Below, one piece after another: positions 7,357 to 16,312 of a stretch of 64,000 nucleotides of DNA (the stretch's first letter is position 1; each line of letters begins with the position of its first letter). The notes under the pieces were generated by a model that saw only the letters and a program-made list of their open reading frames with translations, did no database searches and was not told the origin of the DNA. This stretch comes from Sungkyunkwania multivorans. Lineage in GTDB: Bacteria; Bacteroidota; Bacteroidia; Flavobacteriales; Flavobacteriaceae. The translations under genes and the position numbers were made by a program. The stretch lies in NCBI RefSeq assembly GCF_042675645.1, contig NZ_JBHTJH010000017.1, positions 992,001 to 1,056,000 of the forward strand, given 5' to 3'.

Positions 7357-8085
7357 ATGAATTTGATCATCGATGCAGGAAATACTACCGTCAAAGTAGC
7401 TGTTTTCAAAGAAAATACGTTGTTTCGTTTGGAACGAACTACCTATGAAGACTTCAGTGTGCTTGTGAACTCATTGATGGAAAACTATGATATCAGGCAT
7501 GCCATAATATCTTCGGTAGGGCGTCTAACAAAAGACATGTTCACATTGCCAATAAGTAGTGATAATATCATTTGGTTAAGTCATAAAACCCCATTGCCCT
7601 TTATCAATAGCTATACCACACCTTACACCCTTGGCGTCGACCGAATAGCACTGATGGCTGCGGCAACCGTGGTATATCCTAAAAAAAATGTACTGGTAAT
7701 TGACGCTGGTACCTGTGTTACTTTCGATTTTAAGGATGAAAATGAAGTTTATATTGGTGGCTCCATAGCGCCCGGACTTCAAATGCGATTCAATGCTATG
7801 CATCAACAAACGGCGAAGCTACCCTTACTTTATCCAAAAGAAGCGGTTCCTTTAATTGGGGCATCAACGTCCGAAGCGATGCAATCGGGAGTCGTCAATG
7901 GGATATCTTTAGAAATCGATGGGGTCATTTCCCAATATTTGCAAAAATTTGAGGATTTAACAGTTATTTTAACAGGAGGTGACGCAGTATTTTTGTCAAA
8001 AACACTAAAAAATACCATATTTGCGCATTCTAATTTCCTACTTCAGGGATTATACAGCATTTTAGAATTCAATAAAAATAGATGA
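7357..8085 (+). CDS. coaX: Type III pantothenate kinase
   Basis: 242 residues, the usual CoaX length. It phosphorylates pantothenate in the first step of coenzyme A synthesis and needs a monovalent cation. Family motifs are present: DAGNTTVKVAVF at the N-terminus (phosphate-binding), TLGVDRIA around residue 92, and DAGTCVTFD near residue 115. The next gene starts inside its stop region (4-base overlap, ATGA), so it heads an envelope-protein operon. Confidence 0.95.
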   Translation: MNLIIDAGNTTVKVAVFKENTLFRLERTTYEDFSVLVNSLMENYDIRHAIISSVGRLTKDMFTLPISSDNIIWLSHKTPLPFINSYTTPYTLGVDRIALMAAATVVYPKKNVLVIDAGTCVTFDFKDENEVYIGGSIAPGLQMRFNAMHQQTAKLPLLYPKEAVPLIGASTSEAMQSGVVNGISLEIDGVISQYLQKFEDLTVILTGGDAVFLSKTLKNTIFAHSNFLLQGLYSILEFNKNR

Positions 8086-9371
8086 TCAAAAGATTTTTTC
8101 TTGTAATTGCGATTTGTATTACGACCAATGCCTTTTCGCAAGAAGGTACAGCTTCACCTTATTCTTTCAATGGTATAGGAGAATTAAAGTTCAAAGGAAC
8201 AGAGGAGAATAGAATGATGGGGGGGCTCGGCATTTATGCCGATAGTATTCATCTAAATATAAACAATCCGGCTTCTTTAGGAAAGCTCCAGCTTACCACA
8301 TATACTATAGGCCTTAACTATAATAGCGTTAAACTGGAAAATGCATCTGCAAGTGAAAATGCAGAAACAGCCTCGGTAGATTATCTAGCCCTCGGTTTTC
8401 CAGTAACCAAAAAACTAGGTGTTAGTTTTGGTCTATTGCCCTTCACTTCGGTCGGTTATCGACTTAGAAACGATACGATCGGTACAGAGATCAATGATGA
8501 TGGCGAGCCAGAAGAGGTGATACTGCAACGAGATACCTTTGAAGGGAGCGGCGGTGTAAACAAAGTCTTTTTATCGGCAGGATATGCCATTACCGAAGAA
8601 TTGAGTTTGGGCTTTTCGATGAATTACAACTTTGGCGCCATTGATAATTCTAATGTTCGCTCTATACGTAATTTAGATAGGTTTACGCAAGACGCATATA
8701 ATTCGGACCTCTCAGGTTTTGATTTTAGATTTTCCGCTAATTATCAGAAAACCCTGAAGAACAACTTCTTTATCGTGTCTAACTTGGGGTATACTCCGAG
8801 TGCCGATTTGACCTCTAAAAACTCTAGGACATTAACTACAGGGCCAGCTCTGGGTACTTTTGGTACGGTTGATGTTCAAGTGGTAGAATTAGGGGCCAAC
8901 AAGGAGACCGACCTTACCCTGCCAGCCAATTTTTCCTTGGGTGCTGGTTTCGGGAAACAATACAAATGGTTCGTTGGAGCGGAATTCACATCGATCAAGA
9001 CCGGAGACTTCCAAGACCGATTCTTTGTTCCTTCCAACAATGTCATATATGAAGACGCCAGTAGATTGTCCCTAGGTGGTTTTTACATTCCAAAATACAA
9101 TTCTTTTTCAAGCTATTGGCAACGTGTTGTTTACCGCGCTGGTCTTCGCTTTGAAGGTACTGGCATCAACGTTAGGGGAGAAGCCGTCAACGACTTTGGC
9201 ATGTCTTTTGGAGTAGGATTACCGATGCGTAATTTTTCAAATGTCAATCTTGGCTTTGAATTTGGCAAACGAGGAACCACAAATTCTGGGCTGGTAAAGG
9301 AAAATTACGTTAACTTTAGATTAAGTTTATCTTTGAATGATAAATGGTTCCAAAAGCGAAAATATAATTAA
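8082..9371 (+). CDS. Predicted outer-membrane beta-barrel protein
   Basis: 429 residues with a signal peptide ending at about residue 19 (TTNAFSQ). The mature chain is full of alternating amphipathic strands with aromatic girdles and Gly-rich turns (TYTIGLNYNSV, KLGVSFGLLPF, LSLGFSMNYNFG, WFVGAEFTSI), and it ends with strand-like VNFRLSLSLNDKWFQKRKYN. This is typical of FadL/OmpP1-like barrels of Bacteroidota. The substrate is unknown. It overlaps coaX by 4 bases and precedes the TPR protein by 19 bases. Confidence 0.8.
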   Translation: MIKRFFLVIAICITTNAFSQEGTASPYSFNGIGELKFKGTEENRMMGGLGIYADSIHLNINNPASLGKLQLTTYTIGLNYNSVKLENASASENAETASVDYLALGFPVTKKLGVSFGLLPFTSVGYRLRNDTIGTEINDDGEPEEVILQRDTFEGSGGVNKVFLSAGYAITEELSLGFSMNYNFGAIDNSNVRSIRNLDRFTQDAYNSDLSGFDFRFSANYQKTLKNNFFIVSNLGYTPSADLTSKNSRTLTTGPALGTFGTVDVQVVELGANKETDLTLPANFSLGAGFGKQYKWFVGAEFTSIKTGDFQDRFFVPSNNVIYEDASRLSLGGFYIPKYNSFSSYWQRVVYRAGLRFEGTGINVRGEAVNDFGMSFGVGLPMRNFSNVNLGFEFGKRGTTNSGLVKENYVNFRLSLSLNDKWFQKRKYN

Positions 9372-9390
9372 CTAATAAAACCTTAGAGAG

Positions 9391-10767
9391 ATGAAACAGA
9401 AGTTTACCATATTGATGATGGCTTTGGTCGGTGCCACAAGCATTGCTACAGCCCAGTATGATGCACAGGATTGTGTGGCTAACTTATCGATCTTTGTTGA
9501 ACACGCAAAAGTAAAAAACTACGACGCAGCTTACGAGCCTTGGATGTTGGTTCGGAAGAACTGTCCTCAGCAGAGTTCGGCTACCTTTGTGTATGGCGAA
9601 AGAATTCTAAAGGATAGAATTAAGAATGGTGCCGATAAAAAAGCAGAGGTCAACGATCTTATCAAGATGTACGACGAGTGGGCGCAGTATTTCCCAACTA
9701 AAAAAGGGGTGAGCCAGCTTGGAAAGATATATGCAAAGAAGGCTTTACAGATGATCGACAACAATGTTGGTACGGATGCCGATGCCTATGCCGTATTGAA
9801 CAAAGGATATACCGAGGATAAGGCCAGCTTCTCAGACCCAAAGGCATTATACTACTACTTTAAACTTTATTACGATCAGTACAAAGGTGGAAGTGTGACC
9901 TTGGAGTCGCTGTTTGAGAGATATGAAGAGCTTACCGAAAAGTTTGAGGATGAGATAGAAAATCTATCGAAGAAACTCGATAAAATGCTCAAGAAGGAAG
10001 AGGCTGGAACATTGACGAAGAAAGATCAGCGAAATATGAAAGTGTACGAAACAAATTCTAAGGCCATAGGATTGTTTCAAGGAAATATGGACGCACTGAT
10101 CTCTGGTGAAGCTAGTTGTGAGAACTTGATCCCATTGTATGAGAAGAATTTTGAGGAAAATAAGACGAATGCCATTTGGTTAAATAGAGCTGCGAGTAGA
10201 ATGTTAAGCAAAGAATGTGATACCGACCCTCTATTCATAAAGATCGTTGAAGGTTTGGACGGAATAAATCCATCGTCAGATTCAAAGCTTTATCTGGCAA
10301 ATTTGTATGCCAACAGAGGAGACTACTCTAAATCAGAAGATTATTTGAAGCAGTCGATCGATCTAGAAAGTGATCCGTATAAGAAAGCTAGAAAGCTCTA
10401 CAGAGCTGGTCTCATCAGTAAGAAGAAGGGAAGAAAAGCAGGTGCGAGAAGTTATTTCAACCAAGCGGTAGCTATTCAGCCTTCGATGGGGAAAGCCTAT
10501 ATGCAAATAGGATATTTGTATGCGAGTAGTGCCAATGATTGCGGGGGTAGCCAATTTGAAAAGAGAGCTATCTACTGGAGAGCGGTCGATATGTTTAGAA
10601 AAGCAGGTAGAGTAGACGCTTCACTTAGAAGCACGACCGATAAGCTGGTTGATTCCTATATGCAAAGAGCTCCTAGCAAAACGGATATCTTTCAGCAAGG
10701 TATGCAAGGCAAGACCATCAATATCAACTGTTGGATAGGAGGAACGGTCAAGGTGCCGAGTTTATAA
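9391..10767 (+). CDS. Periplasmic tetratricopeptide-repeat protein
   Basis: 458 residues with signal peptide (ATSIATAQ, cleavage near residue 22). Two Cys early in the mature part and more near the C-terminus suit an extracytoplasmic protein. TPR-like helices are visible: YLANLYANRGDYSKSEDYLKQ, ARKLYRAGLISKKKGRKAGA and AVAIQPSMGKAYMQIGYLYA. A charged coiled-coil lies near residues 180-215. Its position between an outer-membrane barrel and lptC suggests an envelope assembly role, but this is inference. Confidence 0.8.
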   Translation: MKQKFTILMMALVGATSIATAQYDAQDCVANLSIFVEHAKVKNYDAAYEPWMLVRKNCPQQSSATFVYGERILKDRIKNGADKKAEVNDLIKMYDEWAQYFPTKKGVSQLGKIYAKKALQMIDNNVGTDADAYAVLNKGYTEDKASFSDPKALYYYFKLYYDQYKGGSVTLESLFERYEELTEKFEDEIENLSKKLDKMLKKEEAGTLTKKDQRNMKVYETNSKAIGLFQGNMDALISGEASCENLIPLYEKNFEENKTNAIWLNRAASRMLSKECDTDPLFIKIVEGLDGINPSSDSKLYLANLYANRGDYSKSEDYLKQSIDLESDPYKKARKLYRAGLISKKKGRKAGARSYFNQAVAIQPSMGKAYMQIGYLYASSANDCGGSQFEKRAIYWRAVDMFRKAGRVDASLRSTTDKLVDSYMQRAPSKTDIFQQGMQGKTININCWIGGTVKVPSL

Positions 10768-10769
10768 GA

Positions 10770-11327
10770 ATGCAATATCTCTTTAAATATATATCTTTTA
10801 GCATTGTCGCAGTGGTTTCTGCGACAATGCTTTTTTCATGTGGTAGTGATTTTAAAGAAGTACAAAAGATCAATGTGACTTCGCTAGCGCCTGCGGGTAT
10901 TGCAGAAGATGTCAAATTGGTCTATACCGATAGCGCCAAGGTCAAGGCGATACTCACAAGTCCTTTGAATAAAGACTTTTCCAACCAGCCATTTCGGTAT
11001 TCGGAATTTCCAGAGGGCGTCAAGGTCGAGTTCTTTGATGAAAACAACAATAAAAGTGTGGTCACTGCCGATTATGGGATACTGTACACGCAAACCAATC
11101 TCGTAGATTTGCAAGGCAACGTGGTGTTGAATACCCACGACGGGAATGTGCTAAAGACCCAACAGCTATTCTGGGACCAAGGCGATGAGTGGATATTTAC
11201 TGAAAAAAAGTTTACCTTTAATGGACCCGAGCAGCAAATGAATGCATTCCGTCTCGATGTGAATCGCGATTTTAGCATCATTAGCACAGGCCCGCTTACC
11301 GATGGGGAGGTGAACATTGACCAATAA
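10770..11327 (+). CDS. lptC: LPS export protein LptC
   Basis: 185 residues from the ATG at 10770, two bases after the preceding stop. An earlier in-frame start at 10731 would add residues overlapping the TPR gene and is unlikely. The N-terminus has a hydrophobic helix ending in LFSCGSD, a good lipobox, so it may be a lipoprotein rather than a membrane-anchored LptC. The mature part has the repeated beta-jellyroll strand pattern of LptC (VKVEFFDENNNKSVVTADYG, TNLVDLQGNVVLNTHDGNVL, TQQLFWDQGDEWIFTEKKF). It would pass LPS from the LptBFG pump towards LptA/LptD. Confidence 0.85.
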   Translation: MQYLFKYISFSIVAVVSATMLFSCGSDFKEVQKINVTSLAPAGIAEDVKLVYTDSAKVKAILTSPLNKDFSNQPFRYSEFPEGVKVEFFDENNNKSVVTADYGILYTQTNLVDLQGNVVLNTHDGNVLKTQQLFWDQGDEWIFTEKKFTFNGPEQQMNAFRLDVNRDFSIISTGPLTDGEVNIDQ

Positions 11328-11345
11328 TTTTTTAATCGTAGTATA

Positions 11346-11552
11346 TTGAATACAAAACTTTACAGAATATCCGAGATAGTGTATTGGGTGATAGCCGTGC
11401 TATCAACCTTCAAGGCTTTCAAAGACTGGAATTCCGATAGGAGCATGGCCTATATTTTCGTGGGCTTTGCTGTGGTTTCGGTATTTATGGCATTGTTCAG
11501 ACGCCGATTTCGTAAGAAATTTGAGAATCGTAAAAACGAAGAAGGTAAGTAA
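11346..11552 (+). CDS. Small membrane protein, unknown function
   Basis: 68 residues from a TTG start. Two hydrophobic helices (YWVIAVLSTFKAF and AYIFVGFAVVSVFMALF) are followed by a very basic tail (RRRFRKKFENRKNEEGK). It fits exactly between lptC and the CNNM transporter, ending directly at the next ATG, so it is part of the operon. Such a gene is common at this place in flavobacteria as far as I recall. Confidence 0.7.
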   Translation: MNTKLYRISEIVYWVIAVLSTFKAFKDWNSDRSMAYIFVGFAVVSVFMALFRRRFRKKFENRKNEEGK

Positions 11553-12851
11553 ATGGCTTGGGCACTGTCCATCATTGTTATTTCATTAGTGCTTTCCGCT
11601 TTCTTTTCTGGAATGGAGATCGCTTTCGTCTCTGCGAATAAGGTGCATATCGAGATTGAAAAGAAGCAAGAAGGTCTCCTCTCCGCATTGCTGAAGATCC
11701 TTACCAAGAAACCTTCTAAGTTTATCGCCACCATGTTGGTAGGCAATAATATCGCATTGGTGGTCTATGGTTTTTTTATGGGCGACCTCTTGGTAGATTG
11801 GTTTGCCACTTTGAACCCATCTGCGTCTTTCTTCGGAAACATGCTTCGCATAGTGATCACCGATTTCAATCTTTTGATAAAGACGGGGATCTCTACCTTG
11901 ATCATTTTGTTGACCGCCGAGTTTCTTCCTAAAGTGTTTTTTCAGGTGTATGCAAATAATTTTTTGAAGATATTTGCGCTTCCTGCCTATATCTTCTATC
12001 TGCTCTTCTGGCCGATATCGTGGTTCGTCATCTGGGTCTCAGACAATGTCCTGAGAAAGTTCTTCAAGACAGATGGTGACGAAGTGCAATTATCCTTTAG
12101 CAAGCTAGAGTTGGGAGACTATATTTCCGAACAGATGGAATCTGTCGAAGACAAGGAGAAGGTAGATTCGGAAATTCAGATCTTTCAAAATGCCCTTGAA
12201 TTTTCAGCGGTGAAGGCAAGGGAGGTGATGATCCCAAGAACAGAGATCTTGGCCGTCGAACTGCACGAGACACCGCAAAACCTCCGGAAGCTTTTCACCG
12301 AAACAGGATATTCCAAGATCTTGATCTACCGAGAGACCATCGATGATATTATCGGCTATGTCCATTCTTTTGAATTGTTCAAAAAACCAAAGTCATTGCG
12401 AAGCATCCTCATGCCCGTAGAATTTGTGCCAGAAACGATGCCAGTAAGTGATATCTTAAACGTATTGACCAAACGCCGGAAGAGCATTGCGATCGTTTTG
12501 GATGAGTACGGTGGTACCTCCGGGATGATGACGGTCGAAGATATTGTAGAAGAGCTGTTTGGAGAGATCGAGGACGAGCACGATTCTATCGCGCTACTCG
12601 AAGAGCAGCTGGCTGAGAATAAATTTCTCTTTTCGGCACGATTGGAAGTGGATTACCTCAATGAGACCTATGAGCTGGCACTTCCAGAGAGTGAGAACTA
12701 TGAAACACTTGGGGGATTCATCGTCAACCATACCGAAGGTATTCCGGAGCAAGGCGAAAAAGTGATCATCGATCAGTTTCGCTTTGTTATGCAAGATGTT
12801 TCCAACACGAAGATCAACACAGTGCTGCTTCAGATCATCCCAGATGAATGA
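11553..12851 (+). CDS. CNNM/CorC-type hemolysin-family membrane protein
   Basis: 432 residues. The N-terminal CNNM (DUF21) domain, about 1-190, has membrane helices and the family start SAFFSGMEIAFVSANK. Next come paired CBS domains (EVMIPRTEILAVE ... YSKILIYRETIDDIIGYVHS; KRRKSIAIVLDEYGGTSGMMTVEDIVEELFGEIEDEHD) and a C-terminal CorC_HlyC domain (about 345-430). Family members are linked to Mg or Co efflux and to gliding (GldE is a paralogue); the exact role here is not determined. The gene starts immediately after the previous stop. Confidence 0.9.
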   Translation: MAWALSIIVISLVLSAFFSGMEIAFVSANKVHIEIEKKQEGLLSALLKILTKKPSKFIATMLVGNNIALVVYGFFMGDLLVDWFATLNPSASFFGNMLRIVITDFNLLIKTGISTLIILLTAEFLPKVFFQVYANNFLKIFALPAYIFYLLFWPISWFVIWVSDNVLRKFFKTDGDEVQLSFSKLELGDYISEQMESVEDKEKVDSEIQIFQNALEFSAVKAREVMIPRTEILAVELHETPQNLRKLFTETGYSKILIYRETIDDIIGYVHSFELFKKPKSLRSILMPVEFVPETMPVSDILNVLTKRRKSIAIVLDEYGGTSGMMTVEDIVEELFGEIEDEHDSIALLEEQLAENKFLFSARLEVDYLNETYELALPESENYETLGGFIVNHTEGIPEQGEKVIIDQFRFVMQDVSNTKINTVLLQIIPDE

Positions 12852-12999
12852 TGATCTTTCTTAACTCGAAGCCTCCATTTACCAACACGTAACGCGTCAT
12901 TTTCTACCTAGATGCACATGGTTTTAAGACTGTTATAAACGGAAACTTTTAAAACGCTAAAATTCCCTTTTTCTACTTTCATTATTGCCATGTAAATTG

Positions 13000-13007
13000 T
13001 ATTTTCG
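13000..13007 (+). promoter_or_regulatory. Possible -7 box for ppiD
   Basis: TATTTTCG sits 31 bases before the ppiD ATG and is one base from TAnnTTTG. It lies in the 187-base gap after the CNNM gene. Confidence 0.3.
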
Positions 13008-13038
13008 CCCACATTAATTTATTTAAATAGAAGAATAG

Positions 13039-15150
13039 ATGGCAATTCTGGGAAAAATAAGACAACGCTCTATTTTCTTGATCTTGGTGATCGGGATGGC
13101 ATTGTTTGCATTTGTGATTTCTGGTGTTTTTGATGCACAAGGACAAAACGGTGTCTCTGATAGTATAGCTACCGTAAATGGAGAGGATATCGCTGCTGGC
13201 GATTTTAGAGCACAAGTAGATGCGATCGAAAGACAATATGGAGGAAACGTAAGTACCACGCAGGTCGTGAATATGGTCTGGAATCAGAAGCTTCGCTCCG
13301 AAATATTAGGACAGGAGATCGAGGCTGCAGGTATTGATGTAGGGGCGGATAAAGTGGCAGAGATCCTTGCGCAGAACCAAGGCTATGCTTCGGACCCTAG
13401 ATTTCAAAATGCCGCCGGACTTTTTGATAAGGCAAAGTTTGCCGAATGGGTGAACGAGCAAAAAGAGAATGATCCAGAGCAATACGCCTTTTGGACGCGT
13501 CAAGAACAAGGGATTAGAGACAATGCTAAGGAGCAGACCTATTTCAATCTTATCAAGGCTGGCATGGGAGCTACCTTGAAAGAAGGTGAGCTCAATTACC
13601 GCTTAGAGAATGACAAGGTGAATATCAACTTTGTACAAATACCATATACTTCGATAGCCGACAGCTTGGTGGAAGTGACCAAAGGTGAAATAAAAAAGTA
13701 TATCGAGGCACACGAAAGTGAATTCAAGGTAGAAGCCTCGAGAGACGTACAATTTGTTTTGTTTGAGGAGAAGCCTTCAAAAGAGGATGAGGAGGCAGCC
13801 AAAAAGGCGATCACCGAGCGTTTATCACAACAGATAAGCTACAATGATGTGTCAAAATTAACCGATACCGTTCCAAGTTTTGCCAACGCCAATGATGTGG
13901 CAGAATATGTGAATTCATTTTCGGACGTTGGTTATGAAGACAAGTTTGTTGCTAGAGAAGAGATGACCACATCCTTTGCTGATACACTCTTCGCACTAAG
14001 TGTTGGTCAAATTTATGGTCCTTACAAAGACGGTGAATTCTACAAGTTGACCAAAATGGTAGAAAAAGATGAGAATGGTTCGGCGAAAGCGAGCCATATC
14101 CTAATCGCCTATGAAGGTGCATTGAGAGCCAATCCTGATATCAAAAGAACGAAGGAAGAAGCAGAAGTAAAGGCCCAAGAACTGCTGGCCAAAGCGAAAG
14201 CTGATAAAGGTAACTTTGCCGAACTGGCAAAAACGGAATCTGATGGGCCATCAGCAAGTAAAGGCGGTGATCTTGGATGGTTTACGCCGGGGGCCATGGT
14301 GCCGGCCTTCAATGACTTTGTCTTTGGTAATGATGCAGGTAGTTTAGGGGTCGTGGAGACCGATTTCGGATTTCATGTTATTCTAGTTGAAGAAAAAAGA
14401 GTTGCAGTAAAGTTAGCAACCATCGCCCAGAAAGTTGAGGTTTCAGAGACTACGAGCAACTTGCTATTCAACGAAGCTACTAAGTTCGAAATAGCAACTG
14501 GTGGTGAGAAAGCTTTTTCCGACGTAGCGCAAGAGAACAACTATACGGTGCGTAGAGGTGATAAGTTAGATGATATGGCTGACGGCCTTCCAGGATTGAC
14601 CAATCAAAGAAGTATCATCCGTTGGGCATTCAATCCAGAAACTGAGATCGGAAATGTGCGAAAGTTCAATTATGCCGGTGGATATGCCGTAGTACAACTG
14701 ACAGGCCAGACCGAAAAAGGATTGATGAGCGTCGAAGATGCCTCGTCTAGAGTATTGCCGATTCTTAGAAAGCAAAAGAAGGCAAAAATGATCAAGGAGA
14801 AGAACAACGCCAAGACGCTAGCCGAACTAGCTTCGGCAAATGCTACTTCCGTGAAGACAGCATCGGCCTTGACCATGAAGAATCCAACGATCGGAGGTGC
14901 TGGTAGAGAACCTAAAGTGGTAGGAGCAGCTTTCGCATTGGAGCAAGGGGAAACTTCCGGATTGATCGAAGGTCAGAATGGGGTCTATATGGTAGAGGTG
15001 ACCAATGTGACCAAAGCAGTGGACCTTGATAGCTACCTAACCTATGCCAACACCCTAAAAGGAGAGCTGGAAGGAAAAGTAAACAGTGAGGTATTCAATG
15101 CGCTAAAGAAAAAAGCGGATATCGAAGATAACAGAGCGGAGTTCTATTAA
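13039..15150 (+). CDS. ppiD: Periplasmic peptidyl-prolyl isomerase, PpiD/SurA type
   Basis: 703 residues. A single N-terminal anchor (IFLILVIGMALFAFVISGVF, about 12-31) is followed by a SurA_N-like chaperone region and a parvulin PPIase domain near residues 345-455 (KASHILIAYEG ... SKGGDLGWFTPGAMVPAFNDFVF ... DFGFHVILVEE). A second, degenerate parvulin-like region follows (about 480-690). It should help fold outer-membrane proteins, with its bulk in the periplasm. It is a single gene with its own terminator. Confidence 0.92.
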   Translation: MAILGKIRQRSIFLILVIGMALFAFVISGVFDAQGQNGVSDSIATVNGEDIAAGDFRAQVDAIERQYGGNVSTTQVVNMVWNQKLRSEILGQEIEAAGIDVGADKVAEILAQNQGYASDPRFQNAAGLFDKAKFAEWVNEQKENDPEQYAFWTRQEQGIRDNAKEQTYFNLIKAGMGATLKEGELNYRLENDKVNINFVQIPYTSIADSLVEVTKGEIKKYIEAHESEFKVEASRDVQFVLFEEKPSKEDEEAAKKAITERLSQQISYNDVSKLTDTVPSFANANDVAEYVNSFSDVGYEDKFVAREEMTTSFADTLFALSVGQIYGPYKDGEFYKLTKMVEKDENGSAKASHILIAYEGALRANPDIKRTKEEAEVKAQELLAKAKADKGNFAELAKTESDGPSASKGGDLGWFTPGAMVPAFNDFVFGNDAGSLGVVETDFGFHVILVEEKRVAVKLATIAQKVEVSETTSNLLFNEATKFEIATGGEKAFSDVAQENNYTVRRGDKLDDMADGLPGLTNQRSIIRWAFNPETEIGNVRKFNYAGGYAVVQLTGQTEKGLMSVEDASSRVLPILRKQKKAKMIKEKNNAKTLAELASANATSVKTASALTMKNPTIGGAGREPKVVGAAFALEQGETSGLIEGQNGVYMVEVTNVTKAVDLDSYLTYANTLKGELEGKVNSEVFNALKKKADIEDNRAEFY

Positions 15151-15178
15151 CAAAGAATAACGCAATCCTATAACAAAC

Positions 15179-15209
15179 AAAGGCCTTCTCTTTTAGGGAA
15201 GGCCTTTTT
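15179..15209 (+). terminator. Terminator of ppiD
   Basis: AAAGGCCTTC, 9-base loop, GAAGGCCTTT and a T run, 28 bases after the ppiD stop. Confidence 0.9.
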
Positions 15210-15395
15210 GCTTTATAAATAGTGCTTCCTTTAAAACGCCGATGTCGCTTCGAGCGAACTTTTGCAACTGCAAGAGTTTGTGTCAAGAGGAATTTCTTTC
15301 TATTGTTTCGATTACAAAAGAGCTCGATACCCGTCGGAAGGGTACGGATGGGCAATCCCAAAGTTAGAGGCCGATATAACCGATGGCAAATTCCG

Positions 15396-16304
15396 TCAAA
15401 GGACCATGTCCTTATAAGGGATCACCGTGTGAAAACCTTTTTCCTTAAAATAGTTAGTAGTGGTCTCATCACCAGTTGCCAAGACAAAATCGCCGCCCCA
15501 TGCTCCCAAGCTCTTGATACTTCCAAAATAATCTGGAAACAGCCGCTCCTTTACCGTGGGAAGTTTCACGAGATCGGCGATAAGGCGCTCGTGAAGCTCG
15601 ATCGCCATTTTCAAGTCATTTAATGAACGACTCTTGATGAACTGTTCCGTGACCTCGTCTATCTGTTGGATGAATGGTGCAAGAAGTGCTTTAGCTTTGC
15701 GATAATGGGCGATACCTTCTCTGCTGTTCTGCTTTTCATTAAGGTGTACAAAATAAAGGCGGTCTTTAAATGTAGGATCAAAAAGGGTCTTCTCCACGTG
15801 GGGCATTTTGTCTTTAAGCTGATAGATGATCGGGTGATCGTGCTGAGCGCAAGCAATGTCATAACCACTACCACTAAAGGCGTTCCACAACAATTGATAT
15901 GCATCAACCCCTGCCCATTGTGCGATGTTATTGATAAGGGTCGACGAAGATCCCAGTCCCCAGTTCCTTGGAAAATCGAGTTTAGAGGTTACTTTTAAAC
16001 CCTTTGTTCCAGCTAAGAAAGAAGGATTCAGTTTATTGGCCTCAGACAAAAGTTTGACCAAGGTCTGCGTCGTTTCGTCCTTTTGAGAGGTAGCGAGGAA
16101 TCTGTCAGTATTAAGTAGAAGGTCACTTTTAAACCAGACGTTTCCTTTGTGATCCAAACTCTGCCATTTGATGTGGTTGGTATCGGTTTCGGCAATGCTT
16201 AGTGATTGCCCATATTTGGTGGGAATTGCCAAGGCCTTGGCGCCATCAAGGACCACATATTCTCCTGTGAGTAATAATTTTCCGTTGCTATAGAATTTCT
16301 TCAA
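15396..16304 (-). CDS. GYDIA-type GHMP kinase (mevalonate pathway)
   Basis: 302 residues. The GHMP fold is shown by the N-terminal NGKLLLTGEYVVLDGAKALA and the Gly/Ser phosphate loop NWGLGSSSTLINN near residues 114-126. The sequence contains GSGYDIACAQH, the mark of the GYDIA subfamily seen in Bacteroidota. Its start lies 8 bases after the stop of the HMG-CoA reductase gene, so the two form an operon. This supports a mevalonate or phosphomevalonate kinase role in isoprenoid synthesis; which substrate it uses cannot be told from sequence. Confidence 0.88.
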   Translation of the reverse strand: MKKFYSNGKLLLTGEYVVLDGAKALAIPTKYGQSLSIAETDTNHIKWQSLDHKGNVWFKSDLLLNTDRFLATSQKDETTQTLVKLLSEANKLNPSFLAGTKGLKVTSKLDFPRNWGLGSSSTLINNIAQWAGVDAYQLLWNAFSGSGYDIACAQHDHPIIYQLKDKMPHVEKTLFDPTFKDRLYFVHLNEKQNSREGIAHYRKAKALLAPFIQQIDEVTEQFIKSRSLNDLKMAIELHERLIADLVKLPTVKERLFPDYFGSIKSLGAWGGDFVLATGDETTTNYFKEKGFHTVIPYKDMVL

Positions 16305-16312
16305 GATGTGAA

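Noticed and set aside
10731..10769. Upstream start for lptC
   Set aside because: It overlaps the TPR gene and precedes a clear signal sequence that begins at 10770.
15222..15623. 133-residue plus-strand frame after ppiD
   Set aside because: It overlaps the GHMP kinase gene on the other strand and has no recognisable features.
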